From Hevea brasiliensis (taxonomy: Eukaryota > Streptophyta > Magnoliopsida > Malpighiales > Euphorbiaceae): DNA of 64,000 nucleotides. The translations under genes were made by a program, and so were the position numbers. Below, one piece after another: positions 31,584-44,000 of this stretch (its first letter is position 1; every line of letters begins with the position of its first letter). The notes beneath the pieces are model-generated. The model had not been told where the DNA came from. It searched no databases and was given only the letters and a program-made list of their open reading frames with translations. The stretch lies in the NCBI RefSeq assembly GCF_030052815.1, contig NC_079500.1, positions 7,152,298 to 7,216,297 of the forward strand, read 5' to 3'.

Positions 31584-34500
31584 TACATACATTTCATGTA
31601 GTTATTTAGGTTCAATTTCATAGTTATTTTATCAATTTATTAGTTATTTTTAGTTAATTTCATTAGTTATTTAGTTAATTTTTTATAATTGTTAATTTTG
31701 GATTAATTTGTAATTTTGTTTTTGTTTTATAGATAAAATGGTGCTTTTGAGAGATTAGAAGGTAATTATGTAAGTGAAGAGTAAAATCCAAGTCCAAAAG
31801 TGCCAAAAATAAAGCCTAAAAATTGAAGATTTTTAAGGCTATCGAAAGTAGCATAAGAAGCTACATAGCTTATGCAACTTGTGTCCAGAAAATAAAAGAA
31901 ATTCTCATGTCAAAAGTTGCATAGGCATAGGCTATGCACCATCTAATGCAAGAAACTAGAAAGATAGTGCAAACCTGCTGAAAGATGCATAGCCTCCTGC
32001 ATAGCTTCTATACCTTCATGAAAGATGAACTTAATTCTGCCAAAACATGCATAGTGTCATGCATAGGTTATGCATTCGGCTATGCAGCTAATTGGAAAAT
32101 CTCCCAGGATTGCCAAAATGTGCATAACCTTCCACACAGCCTATGCATCTTCACGAAATTTCTCTGAAGCTTACCAAAGCATGCGTAAGGACTTACATTG
32201 TCTTCACTTATTCTTTGTAGCTTTGACTCTATATAAGATGCTGCATAGGCATAGTTTTAGCTATGCATGATGCATACATTTTTCATAGTCATTTAGGTCT
32301 AATTTCATAACCATTTTATTTGATTATTAGCCATTTTTAGCTAATTTCATTAGTTAATTAGTTAGTTTTTCATAATTGTCGATTTTGGATTAATTTGTAA
32401 TTTTTACTTTGTTTTGTAGGAAAAATGGTGTTTTTGAAGGACTGAAGAGAAATTTTGCTATTGAGGAGTGACTTCTACAGCCAAAGATGTCAAAAACAAG
32501 TTTTCAAGCTGAAATATGCATTGACCAAATTGTGCATAACTTGCCGCATAAGCTATGCAGATCTGCATAAGGAGAAAAATCACTATTCCAGAACCAACCG
32601 AAATGTGCATAAGGAGACTGCATAGCTTATGTACATTCACGCCTCCCTTATGCACTCTCACAGAATTGTGCATAACCTATGCACCAAGTCATGCAGTTTC
32701 GCATAAGTGAACTGTAACCAGTAAAATCGCATAAGGGATCAGATAACTTATGCAGTCCACTTATGCAGTCCCATAAAGGTTTCATTAATGAGCTGGCAGA
32801 AGATTCCCTCAGATAATTCCTCCTAGAACATACCATTTTAGGGCTCCATGTCAGAAAATGCTATAAATATTCCCATTTTAGAAAGGGGGGAAAAAGGGAG
32901 ACAAAGAAAGAAAGGAAAGGAGCAGGAGCAAGGGCAGCTGAAGAGTCACATTCGTTTTTCACACCATTCCCAACCAGATTTGGAGATTTCTTTCTCTTCC
33001 TACCTTTTCCTACATTTCTAGTGTTGAGCTTTTTGTTTCTTAGCTTAGATTAGAGCTTTATTTACATTTAAATTTAGAATATCTTGTGGACATTATGGGT
33101 AGTGAGTAGTTTTACTTTGATTCTGGAGTAAGGGTTGTAATATTTGAGATATTTTGTGGATTTTGATTGGGTAATCCATATTTTGTGGTCTTAATGAGTT
33201 TTATTCATTTCTTGTGTGCTTAATGACATGCTTAATGTAGGATCCCTTTAAGTGATGTTCTTAATCCATGGTTGAGGCACCGAAAGGAGAAGGCCTTGTG
33301 ATAGATAATCAAGGAATTGGACTTAATTAACTTAGATCTAGAAATAGACTAAGGATTAAGAGGATTCACAGATTAATTATAGAACTTAATGGGTCTTAAT
33401 TAATTCTAACTCCACGAAAGTAGGATTAGTTTGATTAAGGCACTCTTTGTCTCACTCGAAAGGGTATTCAAAGGATTTAAGAATTAATCTCCTTAAAATT
33501 CGTAAGTTCCACGAGATTGGATAACCAATTTAAAAATCCCAAAATAGCTCGAATATGAAATCCCGAACTCCGGAATCGCCTTTTTACCATTGTTAATTTT
33601 CAATCAAATTTAATTGCTTGCCATTTTAAATATTGCCATATTTCAACTTGCTTATTCCAAATTGATGCAATTTTAGTTTAATTAGTACATTGTTGAATAG
33701 ATTATTAATTTTGCACATATAGATTTCATACTCCAATACCTATCAATTTGTTACTCTAATTTCAAAAATAGCTCAATTTAGTCAACTTTTTATATAAAAA
33801 ATTCAATCATTAACACAACTCCTCGTGGAAACGATATCTTTCTGTATTACTTGTACGACCCGTGCACTTGCGGTAGGGACACATCAATGCACTTCTTCAT
33901 TAATTAGCTGAAAGAGCAAATCTTATCACACGTGTAGTGATCTCACCTCACACCATTTTTAGTTCATTCTAGGGTTTATGTCAGAGAGTATTTAAGCATT
34001 CTTAACTCACTTTTTGCAAAAGTAAGAAAGAATAAAAAAAAAAAAAGAAAGAGAGAGAAAAGGTGCCAACACTTCATGCCCTTTGTCTGAAGGTTGGATT
34101 CTTCTTCATCTTTACCATTTTCTGTACTTCTTTTACTAGATTTCTTCAGTTTTTGTTTTCTTTTCATCTTTTACTTCTTCTTTGGCTAGAATATTTGTAT
34201 TAAACATGAGTAGTGAGTAGTTCTTTTAAGATTCTAGAGTTGGATATATAATATTTAAGATATTTTATGGATTTGAACTGGTTAGTCCAGATTTATGTTT
34301 AGTATGAGGTTTTATCCATTTCTTGTATGCCTAATGATATGCTTAGTATAGGATCCCATTAAGTTGTGTTTTTAATCCTTAGTTGAAGCACCGAAAGGAG
34401 AAAACTCAGTGATAGATAATCAAAAAATTAGACTTAATTAGGTTAGATCTAGAAATAGACTAAGGATTAAAATGGCTACTAGATTGAATAAAGAGCTTAA

Positions 34501-34997
34501 TGGGTCTTGGTTAATTTTAAACTCACAAAAGTAGGATTTAATTAATCAAGACACTCTTTGTCTCACTTGAAAAAGTTTTCAAATGATTTGAGAATTGATC
34601 TTCTTGAAATTCATAATTTTCATATGTTTGGCTAACCAAGCAAAATCCCAAAATAACTTAACTAGGAACCCTAGCCCCGGATCATCTTTTACCATTATTG
34701 ATTGTTAATTGCTTTTAAGTGCTTAATACCTTTATTCCTGACATATTTCATTTAGCTCGATTTATTTCTCTTAACTTCTGTAAAATTTTCAACTCGAGCA
34801 ATCTCTTTATTAAACTTACAGATATACATTTTAATCCTTAATTTCTTTATTTTATTTAATTAATTGTTAGCCTAAAATTAGTTTAAATTAGTATATTTTT
34901 ATATCAAAAATTTAATTTATAGCACAACTCTTCGAGGGAACGATATCTTTTTCTATTATACTTGAACGACCCATACATTTGCAATTCGGCCACTTCA
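31584..34997 (+). repeat. Athila-like 3' LTR, interrupted by a solo LTR
   Basis: It starts TACATACATTTC after the polypurine tract (the canonical TG is TA here) and ends GGCCACTTCA at 34997. It ends with the block AACGATATC ... ACGACCCATACATTTGC typical of this family. Without the solo LTR at 32268-33886 and its target duplication it is about 1.8 kb. Confidence 0.78.
32268..33886 (+). repeat. Solo LTR of a related Athila-like family (1619 bp)
   Basis: It starts TGATGCATACATTT and ends GGGACACATCA, and is flanked by a perfect 5 bp target duplication ATGCA (32263-32267 and 33887-33891). Removing it restores a continuous host LTR. Its start is similar to the start of its host LTR, so the two families are related. 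It has no internal region, which implies LTR-LTR recombination after insertion. Confidence 0.9.
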
Positions 34998-35719
34998 ATG
35001 AAAGGATAAAAAAGTAATTTTATTAGTTTTTAGCTGCAAACCTGCTATTGTGGGTTACAAGGATTTTTAAGAAAATAAATTAAAGTTAAAGAAATTTATT
35101 ATAACAAATTAAAGTTTAAGGACAAAAATGAAGCAATCTCTTAAATTTAAGGACAGTTGGTACAATTTACCTAATAAAAGACATTTAAGTAAGAATAATC
35201 CATGAACTCTTTAATTTAAAGTTTGGGTTGGATAAAGTGTCAAACTATGAGTGTGTTTTCTATCCATAAAAAAAGGATTTTCTCCCAACGTCTTAGCCTT
35301 TCGGATCTCAATAAGTGGTATAAGAGCTGAAAGTTTAAGGAGACTCTTACTAGGTTGGTGTAGTTGGGACTGTCAGTAAAAGAAGCCCAGCAAAGTAATA
35401 ACACACTCTTTTAAAGAAGAGCAGACAGTTGAAGTAGTGTCTCCCAATATACTCAATGACTCTAGCGTGGCTTTTAGAGATGCACATTTTGGGTGGAAGA
35501 GGACTTGATGGGAGGCTCATGGGCTCTTGGTGAACAATAAATACTCAAGTTAAAAGAAATCCCTGTAAAGCCCAATGCAGAAGAGACTTACACTTGTGGA
35601 GAGATTGTTGAATATGGTATCAAGCTTATAGGTATGTTCTCTTACAAGTCCTATGAAGAAAAATTTTCCTCAACTGTTTTTTGCTTGTAGAAGAAACTCA
35701 CATACTGGAGAGATTGTTG
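34998..35719. other. Unrecognised sequence left of the Athila element
   Basis: No gene seen. A degenerate copia-type primer site TGGTATAAGAGC occurs at about 35316, hinting at an old copia LTR end upstream. A local duplication of about 100 bp around GGAGAGATTGTTGAATAT (about 35600 and 35705) continues beyond the Athila element at 48564. Confidence 0.45.
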
Positions 35720-35724
35720 AATAT

Positions 35725-37440
35725 TAATGGGCGTATCCGCAAGTATACGGATCATCTTAAGTAATAGAGTAATGAATCAAGTATCGTTCCCACGAGGATT
35801 TACTGTTTGAGTACCAAACTATGAATGAAGCGATTATTTGGGCTAATGATTGATGAATAAATGGTAAATGTAAATAAGCAAGGTAAATTGATTAATCTAA
35901 TAGGAATGAGTAAAGAGCAAACAAATAAATTCTAAATCTAGTTTGCAATTAAACTAAATTAATAATGGGTAATTTAAATCAAAGTCTAATATGTCAAAAG
36001 TGATTCCAGGGTTGGGGGTTTATGCATAAATTAATTGGGATTTGTCTTGGGTATTCCAATTTTAAGGGAAAAATAGAGTTTGAAGGAAATTGATTCTAAA
36101 TTCCTTTGATATCTTTTTCAAGCAAACCAAAGTGTATTCTAAAATAACCAAACCTACTTTCATATGTTATTTGATTACTTTAAAACCCATTAAATTTTGT
36201 AACCAATCATTAATTCCTCTTAAAATCCTAATTTATTTCTAAATCTAGGTGAGTTTAAGTTCCAATCCTTGATTATCTATCAATGACTTTTACTTTTCGG
36301 TCCTTCAATCAAAGATTAACACAATACCCAATGGGTACCAACATTAAGTAAGTAAATCAAGCACACAAGGAAGGAATCAAAACTCGTATTTATATAAAAT
36401 AAGGAAATACCCAGTCTAAATCTACAAATTAATCTAAAACATATTTCCCAACTCTGAAATCTAAAGAGTTTACTCACTCATAATGGTATTTACAAGAAAG
36501 ATTGATGGAAAAGTAAAGAAAAACATGATAAGAGGACTAAAATAGAAAAACCCAGATAGAAGAACCCAAAACTCTGGTTTCTGGAGCTCCAAAAGATGGT
36601 TGCAGCTGCTCCTCCCTAGAAAAATGATGTTCTCCTTCTCCTTCTCTCTCTATTTATATTTCTTTCCTTTTTTGCTTCTTCCCGTTTCCCCTTATGGCAA
36701 AAACTAGGAAATGATGAATTTATATGGTCCCAAAAAGTTGCCCTAAAAGTAAATAGGAGCCAAGGAGTGGATAGAAAATGAGGTATAAAATTATCCAAGT
36801 CAGCAGCATTATTCACGTTCTGGCAGTCTGCTTAGGGTACGGCTTAACCCTAAGCAGATTCTTTAGTAAATTTCAGCCTCTGGTTGCATTGTCTGCTTAA
36901 GGTTAAGCAGACCCTCAGTAAATCTCGGCAGGTTTGGAGTAAAATAGACTTTTCTGCTCATGCTTGACTTCCAGCTTGACTTATGCTGCACCTTAAGCAC
37001 TGCCGCTTTACCCTAAGCAGGATCTTAAGCAATTCTCGGCAGGTTGTGGAGTAAAAGTTTGAATGTGTAGGATTTAAGCCGTGTTTAACTTTCAGCTTGA
37101 ACATGCTTAAGGTTAAGCTTATATGACAAACCCTAAGCAACATCAAAAGCAAAGTCTTAAGCAAATTTCGGCTAACTTGCTCTTTCAAGGCTTGATTTCT
37201 TCAACTTTCCTCCATACTTAAAGAATTCCAAATTTCTTCAAATCACTTCCTAATGCACTCATTGATCTTCGATTTGCCACAAAAATCCTATAAAAACCAC
37301 AAAATTACAAAAATCAAATATAAAGTATCTAAAGTTAACAAATAAGCTAAAATAAAGCTAAAAACATAAAATATACTAAAATATAAGGGCAAAATGGATG
37401 CAAAACTATCCTAAAATGCCTATATGAAATGAGTGCAACA
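35725..37440 (-). repeat. Athila 3' LTR (1716 bp)
   Basis: On the minus strand it starts TGTTGCACTC next to the polypurine tract and ends near CGCCCATTA. The last bases should be CA; TA here could be a C-to-T change. It contains many copies of a CTTAAGC/GCTTAAGG-like motif (36835-37160) and matches 47359-48563. Confidence 0.87.
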
Positions 37441-39639
37441 AATTCCCCCAAACTCAAACCTTTGCTTTTCCTCAAGCAAATTAAAACAAGTAATGCAATC
37501 TGGGGTACCTTACCTTAAATTTATGAAAATTACTTATTCAAACTCTCAAGCTTACCTTTAGCCACCAACAAATCATATACTCACTTTTAAGATACAAAGA
37601 GTTTAATCCTCACCAAAGTTATCACCGCTTAGCCTTGGGTCAATTATCCATATCATCAAGCCCAAACCAATCAATCACAAAGAATAATCATGCATAAATA
37701 GATTATAGGGTACTCCATAAACTAAAGTGTCTCAAATAATGATGGAAGTAAATAAATGGATTAATGATATCCCAATCCCATAGGCAATTCTCCTATTCCA
37801 ATCTCCACTAATGTAGCAAAACACTATCAAAAGATCAAAAGGACTTTCAAGGGTTGTAATGAGGCTAAGGGGGTGATAATGTGGCTAACAAGGAAAGGAT
37901 AAAGGTAACGAAATATGAGAATAATCAAATTATTAAAAGATCAAGACACACAATTTTTTTTTCTCTTTTTTTTTTGAAGAAAATGGGAGAAGGAACTTTA
38001 CAACTATTCACCAATGCTAGCATATAATTTTGAAGCTTTTGGAGGGACTACATAAATAACATTGACTTTGAATAACAATTGTCCCTTTCAATTCACCCCC
38101 AAACTCATTTCTTTGTGTACTTGGGTGATGAATTATATTACATACCATAATTGAATTTGCTAGCCTTTTTATTTTAGTCACTTCTCCCAACTAATTATTA
38201 TTATTATTTTTTTCTTTTTTTTATTTATTATTATTTTTTTTAGGTGTATCTATTACTCAAAGAATTATTCTCATAAAGGGTAGGTAGGTGTTTGGGTTTA
38301 TGACTAGGCATTAATGTGGGTTCCAAAGGAATAAGAGAGATAAATGTAGGCTCAAATTGGTTTCAAAGGGAAATTTTAAAGTGAGGTTGGCTAAAGCTAA
38401 AATATGGGTTTAAAATTCAAAGAATGCCTAGATCATTTCTTTCTTAAGTGCATGCTATGATTTCTCCTTGAAAGGTTTAGAAAGATTGTTCTAGGATTGG
38501 TGAGACATCAATTAGTTACTTCTCACCCTAGAGTTTCGTCTAGGCACTCAAAGTCAACGCAATTAATTGGGTGGCCCTTGGCTAAGAAGATATAAACTAA
38601 AGCAAGAATCTAATAACTTTGCACCTATCCAGAACTTTCAATCCATCAAACCCTTCTAAAAGTAAGCTCAATTGCTCTTCAAAGCAAATCTCAATCCTCT
38701 AAGGACAAGGTAAAAAATTATTTTTATGATATGCATGATCCTAAAATGAATGCATAAATCAAATTAAAACTAAGTGTAATCTATATGAAAACTATATGCA
38801 AATGTATGTGTATGAGTATAGACATGTGTGTGGTATATGTATAAGTGTATGGGTTATCTATATATGGATGAATGAAATGCAATAAATGAAAATTTTAAAG
38901 AAAACTTTTTAAAAGTTTTGCAAAAATTTTGCCCTCATCCCCAAACTCAAATGAAACATTATCCTCAATGTCTAAAATGAATGCAAAGATGGGCAAAATT
39001 GTGTGAACTAGTTAATTAATGAAATTTATACAATTGGGGATTAAATCAATATAAGCTCAAGAATTTCAAAATTAGCTCAAAATGATATTAACAATGAAGC
39101 TTAGAGAGAAAAATGTAAAAATGTATCCCACATGTATGAATTTACACTGCTTAAGAAATTACTTAAGATATTGCTTAAGGTTAAGTGAGATCTGCATAAG
39201 GTTGGGCGAGATCTTAAGCACTGGGCACATGCTAAAAAAAAAAAAATAGAAAGAAGTACAAGTGATTCAGTACCTCATGATGAAATGAAACAGATTTGGC
39301 TGAAGGTAAACAGTGCCACTCATTAATATCCACAAAATTAGAACTGAATAAAGGAGAAAATACAAAGATAATGTGTACTAAGGTGGAAAATAGGAGTATT
39401 CAGAAAAGAACTAGATTCACAACTCCAAAAACACATAGGATAATAAAACAGGAGAGAATAAGCTAAAGAAAATATGTAAGTGTGAGCACAACTATAAAAT
39501 AAGATAAATCACATCTGTTACTAAAGTTTGAAGTTTAACAAACAAAAGATAAAATGAAACCAAAGACCGGAACAAACACAGGAATAAATACAGAAATAGA
39601 AACTTGTTAAACTAAATAAACTGCCATCGCTATTCTTTG
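37441..39639 (-). other. Athila polypurine tract and 3' untranslated region
   Basis: On the minus strand the tract reads TTTGAGTTTGGGGGAATT and precedes the LTR. A second module, TTGAGTTTGGGGATG with a preceding TTGAGGATAATG, lies at about 38934-38975. The region between them has no ORF and aligns in order with 30085-31550 on the plus strand. Low-complexity T-rich DNA occurs near 37950-38240. Confidence 0.72.
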
Positions 39640-41530
39640 TCAAGGCTTTGTTGTCGCATCGTGGTCCGCTTGTGTTCTCAGAGTAGTTTCATTGTGATCT
39701 GAAGCTTCAGAAGCAGTCTCCAAGTTTTCTGTGAGTTCTTTCATTTGCTGGAACATGTCTTGGCCCCAATGATATAAATTATTATAAGATTGGGCCAATT
39801 TGTTGTAGAGCTCAAACATTTGAAATTGCTGCTGTTGCTGCTTCTTTTTAAGAGATGAAAATCTCTTTTTAAGTTTCTTTTCTAGCTTCTTCTTCTGGTT
39901 GACTTGCTGCTGACCCATGGTATCAATTTTAACTTCTAAGCCCTTCAAGGTTGTAAGGATATCTGTGGTGTCAAGTGAGGGAGCAGATGGTTGGGCAGTG
40001 AAGCTAGCTACTTTAGATTCCAAGGATCTTAGGATGGACAAAATATCTGCTGAAAACTACTGAGTAGTGGCTGCTTGAGGTTCTGCTGGTGCAAAAGCAC
40101 TTGGTTCTGCAGACCCACTAGCATCAGCATGCTGCTATAACAAGACATATGTATGTCCTACCTTCTCACAAAGATCCATGTGGAGCAACATTGTGTTGTC
40201 TATAAAGGACTCACCAGACACTGGCAGCAGCTTATGTAAACTAGCATCAAAGCCAAATGAATTGGCTATGGCAGTTATATAGCCTCGAAAAACTATGCTA
40301 CCTATGGTATGCCTTGTGACAGTTTGGTGCCAATGAGTAGCTAGGAAATGGGCTATGCTAACTGGTTTTCTCTCCTTGATGCACCACAACAAAATAAATC
40401 TCCAGCACCCACAATGCTATTACTGTGTCCCCTGCCTAAAACAGTGTAAGAGATAAATCTATGGAGGTATTTTAACACAGGATCCACTATCCTAGAGGCC
40501 TTTGCTGTCCTCTGCCTGTAATAACCCCCATAAGGCGCAATTTTTTTCCAGAACTTAATAAGATCATAAATGGTTTGTTGCCACTCAATGCTCTTATAGC
40601 CCGAATCCTGAAAACCAAAAATTTCACTTATAGAACCCTTGTCTAACTCCCTATCAATGCCAGCACATCGAAAATAGATCACATCATTATGCTCAGGGAC
40701 AGTGGGTTTGAAATTTAACCTTAAGGAACTCAAAAACTCCAAGGTCAAATCTTTGTACACTAGTTCCCTAATCCTAGCAAACTTAGTCCAGTTTACAGCA
40801 TCTAAATAAGCAAAAACAGAGTCATAAATTCCTAACTCTTTTAAAATCTGCTCATCCATATATTTATTTGCCGAAATGGGCTTAGAGGCTAAACTCTCAT
40901 AAGCATTTTTCATATTCATGTCTTTAAAAGCCCAAGGTAATGGAGAAAGTACCTCCTCTATGTTATCGGCAGATGTCGCAGGTGCTGCTAGAGCACTGGC
41001 AGGCTGGGGAGAGGCTAAGGGTGACTGAGATACAGGGATTGGAGCCACGGTGATGAAATTGACAATGATGACCTAGTTCTTTTACTGACTAGTTCAGAGG
41101 AAACCTGAGGTGAAGAGTTAAAGTCCAAAGAAATAGAGGGGTTTCCTTTTCTTTTTCCGACAGTGGCTTTCTTGGGTCTACCCGCAGCCATTTTAGTTTT
41201 AGCTTTAGATTTGGCTTGAGTTGGCATGGGTTCAGACATCGGTTCTTGAATCTGGGTTTCGAAAATGGGTGTTTCATTTTGGGCTTCATTTTGTGGTGCA
41301 AAGGGGGTCGGCGGGATGAGGGTCAGTGTTTGGTTTTGGGGTAGTGGTGGTGAAGACGGTGGAGGCAATTAAGGTAGTGGTGGTGTTTGTGGTGGTGACT
41401 GGGATGGCGGTGGCGAACTGGGACTGGGGTTAGGGTTAGCAGAAGGTGAAGATGGAGTAACCATTTTCGATTTAACAGAGTGTTTGGATTTTCTGGGTTT
41501 GTGGGTGGACCACATCTTGGTTCTCACCAT
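39640..41530 (-). pseudogene. Athila env-like ORF
   Basis: The start ATG at 41530 opens a Ser/Pro-rich segment that meets TAA at 41369-41371. After it the frame continues through a basic KAKTKMAAGRPKKATVGKRK stretch and shifts near 41050. The main block (41048-40353) contains NWTKFARIRELVYKDLTLEF and LSSLRLNFK, which resembles the plant transposon protein domain seen in Athila env-like ORFs (PF20167 type). After another shift come a conserved LWCIKERKPVSI segment and a coiled-coil tail (40041-39640). The product's role is not established; env-like status is based on position. Four breaks make it non-functional. Confidence 0.72.
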
Positions 41531-42722
41531 TTAATAAAGAGAAATAATCTCTTTAACTTTCCAAGAATGGCCGGAAAAAATGGTGGAGGGAGTGGAACAG
41601 CACTTTGGTTTATCGGGAGTGAGGGTTTCATAAAAATGGCGAAAATTTGGGACTTTTAAAATATAGGGCAGACACTTGGTAACTTGGGTTATGCTTAGGG
41701 TTAAGCATGTATTGCAAAGGGTACAGCTTAGGGTAAGCAACATCATCATTTGTTGAACTAAAGATTCTGGTGTTGCTTAGGGTTAAGCAGAAATGTGCTT
41801 AGGGTTAAGTAGAATTTGCATAGGGTATAGCTTAGGGTAAGCAACATCATCAGCAAGTTTCGGCAAGTTTTGGGAAAAATTATGATTTTACTTAACAAAA
41901 ACAGTCCAAATGCTATGGAATGCTATCATGACCCTCAGCAATTACCAAATACGCACAAACACCATAAAATTGAGGAATTTAAGCTCATCATATCTTATAA
42001 ACTTATCAAACATAATACAACCATGTGGTAATTAGCTCAAATTAGGCACAAATAGTGATTACCCTTTGCAAACTTAATGAAATGATCTTATTCCTAAGCT
42101 TATACCCAAAGCACATTTAGTAGCATTTGAGACAAGTTCCAAGCATTCAAAAATTGCAAAAAAGACATAGAAATTGACTTTTCAAGCAGCATGAACAGTA
42201 GCGTGAACAGTAACATAAATAGTAACTCAAACAAAAACATGCAAATTCTAACAAACTATAAAAACTATATATACACTAAAAAGTAAAACTTAACAAAAAC
42301 TATTTTTGCACTTTAATAAAGCTCACATCAGTCCTAAATATCAAAATTGATCCTCATTCAAGTTGCATTTCACAAAATTTACACAAGACACAAAGTCAAA
42401 CATGTGCTATCAAGTAGATTTCAATATCAGCAATTTAGCACAAGTTTAAAAGTGTTACTATTCACAGGTACTGGATAAAGTGCAGAATTTTGCTTTATAC
42501 TTGCTCCCTTTCAATTTTTTCTTTTTGCTACAAGTGTCAATTTGCCCAATCTTCATGAATGACCTATAAAAGATAAACAAATATCACTTTTGAGTTTAAT
42601 GAGGGTAAAAACTGAAAATGAAATAAAATGGAAAATTAATAAACTATAAAAGTATACACTTGGGTTGCCTCCCAAGGAATGCTTGTTTAAGGTCTTAAGC
42701 TTGACCTTCCACTCCAAATCAC

Positions 42723-44000
42723 CTAAATATCCCCAATTGGGGAACTAAGCCATGAAACCTCTACAACCTTTTGTGTGGGTTCTCCAATAATATAATGCTT
42801 TAATCTTTGCCCATTAACTTTGAAAGTACTTGAGGTTTCATTCCCTATCTCAATAGCTCCATAGGGATATACCTTTATAACAGTGTAAGGCCCTGACCAT
42901 CTTGACTTTAATTTTTCGGGAAATAACCTTAACCTAGAATTATATAAGAGAACAACATCCCCTTCCTAAAATTCTTTCCTCCTAATATGCTTATCATACC
43001 ATCTCTTAGTTCTTTCCTTATAAAGCTTGGCATTTTCATAAGCATCCAATCTAAGTTCCTGAAGTTCATTTAATTGCAGCATTCTTTTTTCTCCTGTAGT
43101 TTTTAAGTCAAAATTCAATGTCCTTATGGCCCAATATGCTCTATGCTCCAACTCTAAAGATAAATGACAAGCTTTCCCATAAACCAATCTAAATGGGGTG
43201 GTGCCAATAGGAGTTTTAAAAGCTGTTATGTAGGCCCAAACAGCATCATCTAACTTTAGTGACCAATCTTTCCTTGAACTATTCACTGTTTTCTCAAGAA
43301 TTCTTTTCAACTCTCTATTTGAGATCTCCACTTGACCACTTGTTTGTGGATGGTAGGGTGTTGTAACCTTGTGCTTTACTCCATATTTTTGTAATAATCT
43401 CTCAAATTGATGGTTGCAAAAATGAGAACCTCCATCACTTATAATGGCACGTGGAGTTTCAAATCTTGTAAAAATGAACTTCTTAAGGAATTTGATCACA
43501 ACTCTAACATCATTAGTTGGAGATGGTATAGCTTCAACCCATTTGCTCACATAATCTACCCCAACTAAAATGTACTTATGTCCAAAGGATGATGGAAAGG
43601 GTCCCGTGAAATCAATGCCCCACACATCAAATAGTTCCACTTCCAATATGTTTTGGAGGGGCATTTCATCTCTTTTTGAGATATTACCCATCCTTTGACA
43701 CCTATCACATGCATTTACAACCTTTCTCACATCTCTAAACATATGTGGCCAAAAGAACCATGCTTGAAGAACTCTTTCTATAGTCTTTGTCACACTCATA
43801 TGACCCCCATAAAGTGAAGAATGGCAATCTTTAATAACATTCTCTATCTCCTCATCAGCTAAACATCTTCTAATCAACCCATCTCCACATCTCTTAAACA
43901 AAAATGGCTCTTCCCAATCGTAATCCTTCACATCAAAAAGAAATTTCTTCTTTTGCTACCATGTTAGATCAGGTGGAAGGATTCCACACACCAAATAGTT
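42723..44000 (-). pseudogene. Athila integrase
   Basis: The core ORF (43931-42966, 321 residues) is intact: zinc finger with HSSLYGGH and CDRCQ, first Asp in [10 protein letters not shown], second in IISDGGSHF, and Glu in [15 protein letters not shown] at 42966-42968 then separates the C-terminal part ([20 protein letters not shown] and onward), which continues in the same frame to TAG at 42723-42725. Another TAG at 43956-43958 precedes the core. This is the best-kept enzyme of the element. Confidence 0.92.

Larger units (their letters stand above)
29216..34997 (+). mobile_element. Athila-like Ty3/gypsy element, 3' part
   Basis: A plus-strand remnant: end of an env-like ORF (29243-29431), a 2.1 kb untranslated region, a polypurine tract (31574-31583) and an LTR (31584-34997 with a nested insertion). 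The untranslated region aligns in order with the one of the minus-strand Athila at 37441-39640. The 5' part is missing; the left junction abuts the inverted Tekay LTR fragment. Confidence 0.8.

Noticed and set aside
35310..35330. Copia primer site TGGTATAAGAGC
   Set aside because: One mismatch plus no recognisable LTR upstream; kept only as a hint.
41690..41850. GCTTAGGGTTAAGC words resemble telomere repeats
   Set aside because: They are not tandem TTTAGGG and belong to a palindromic word cluster of the Athila family.
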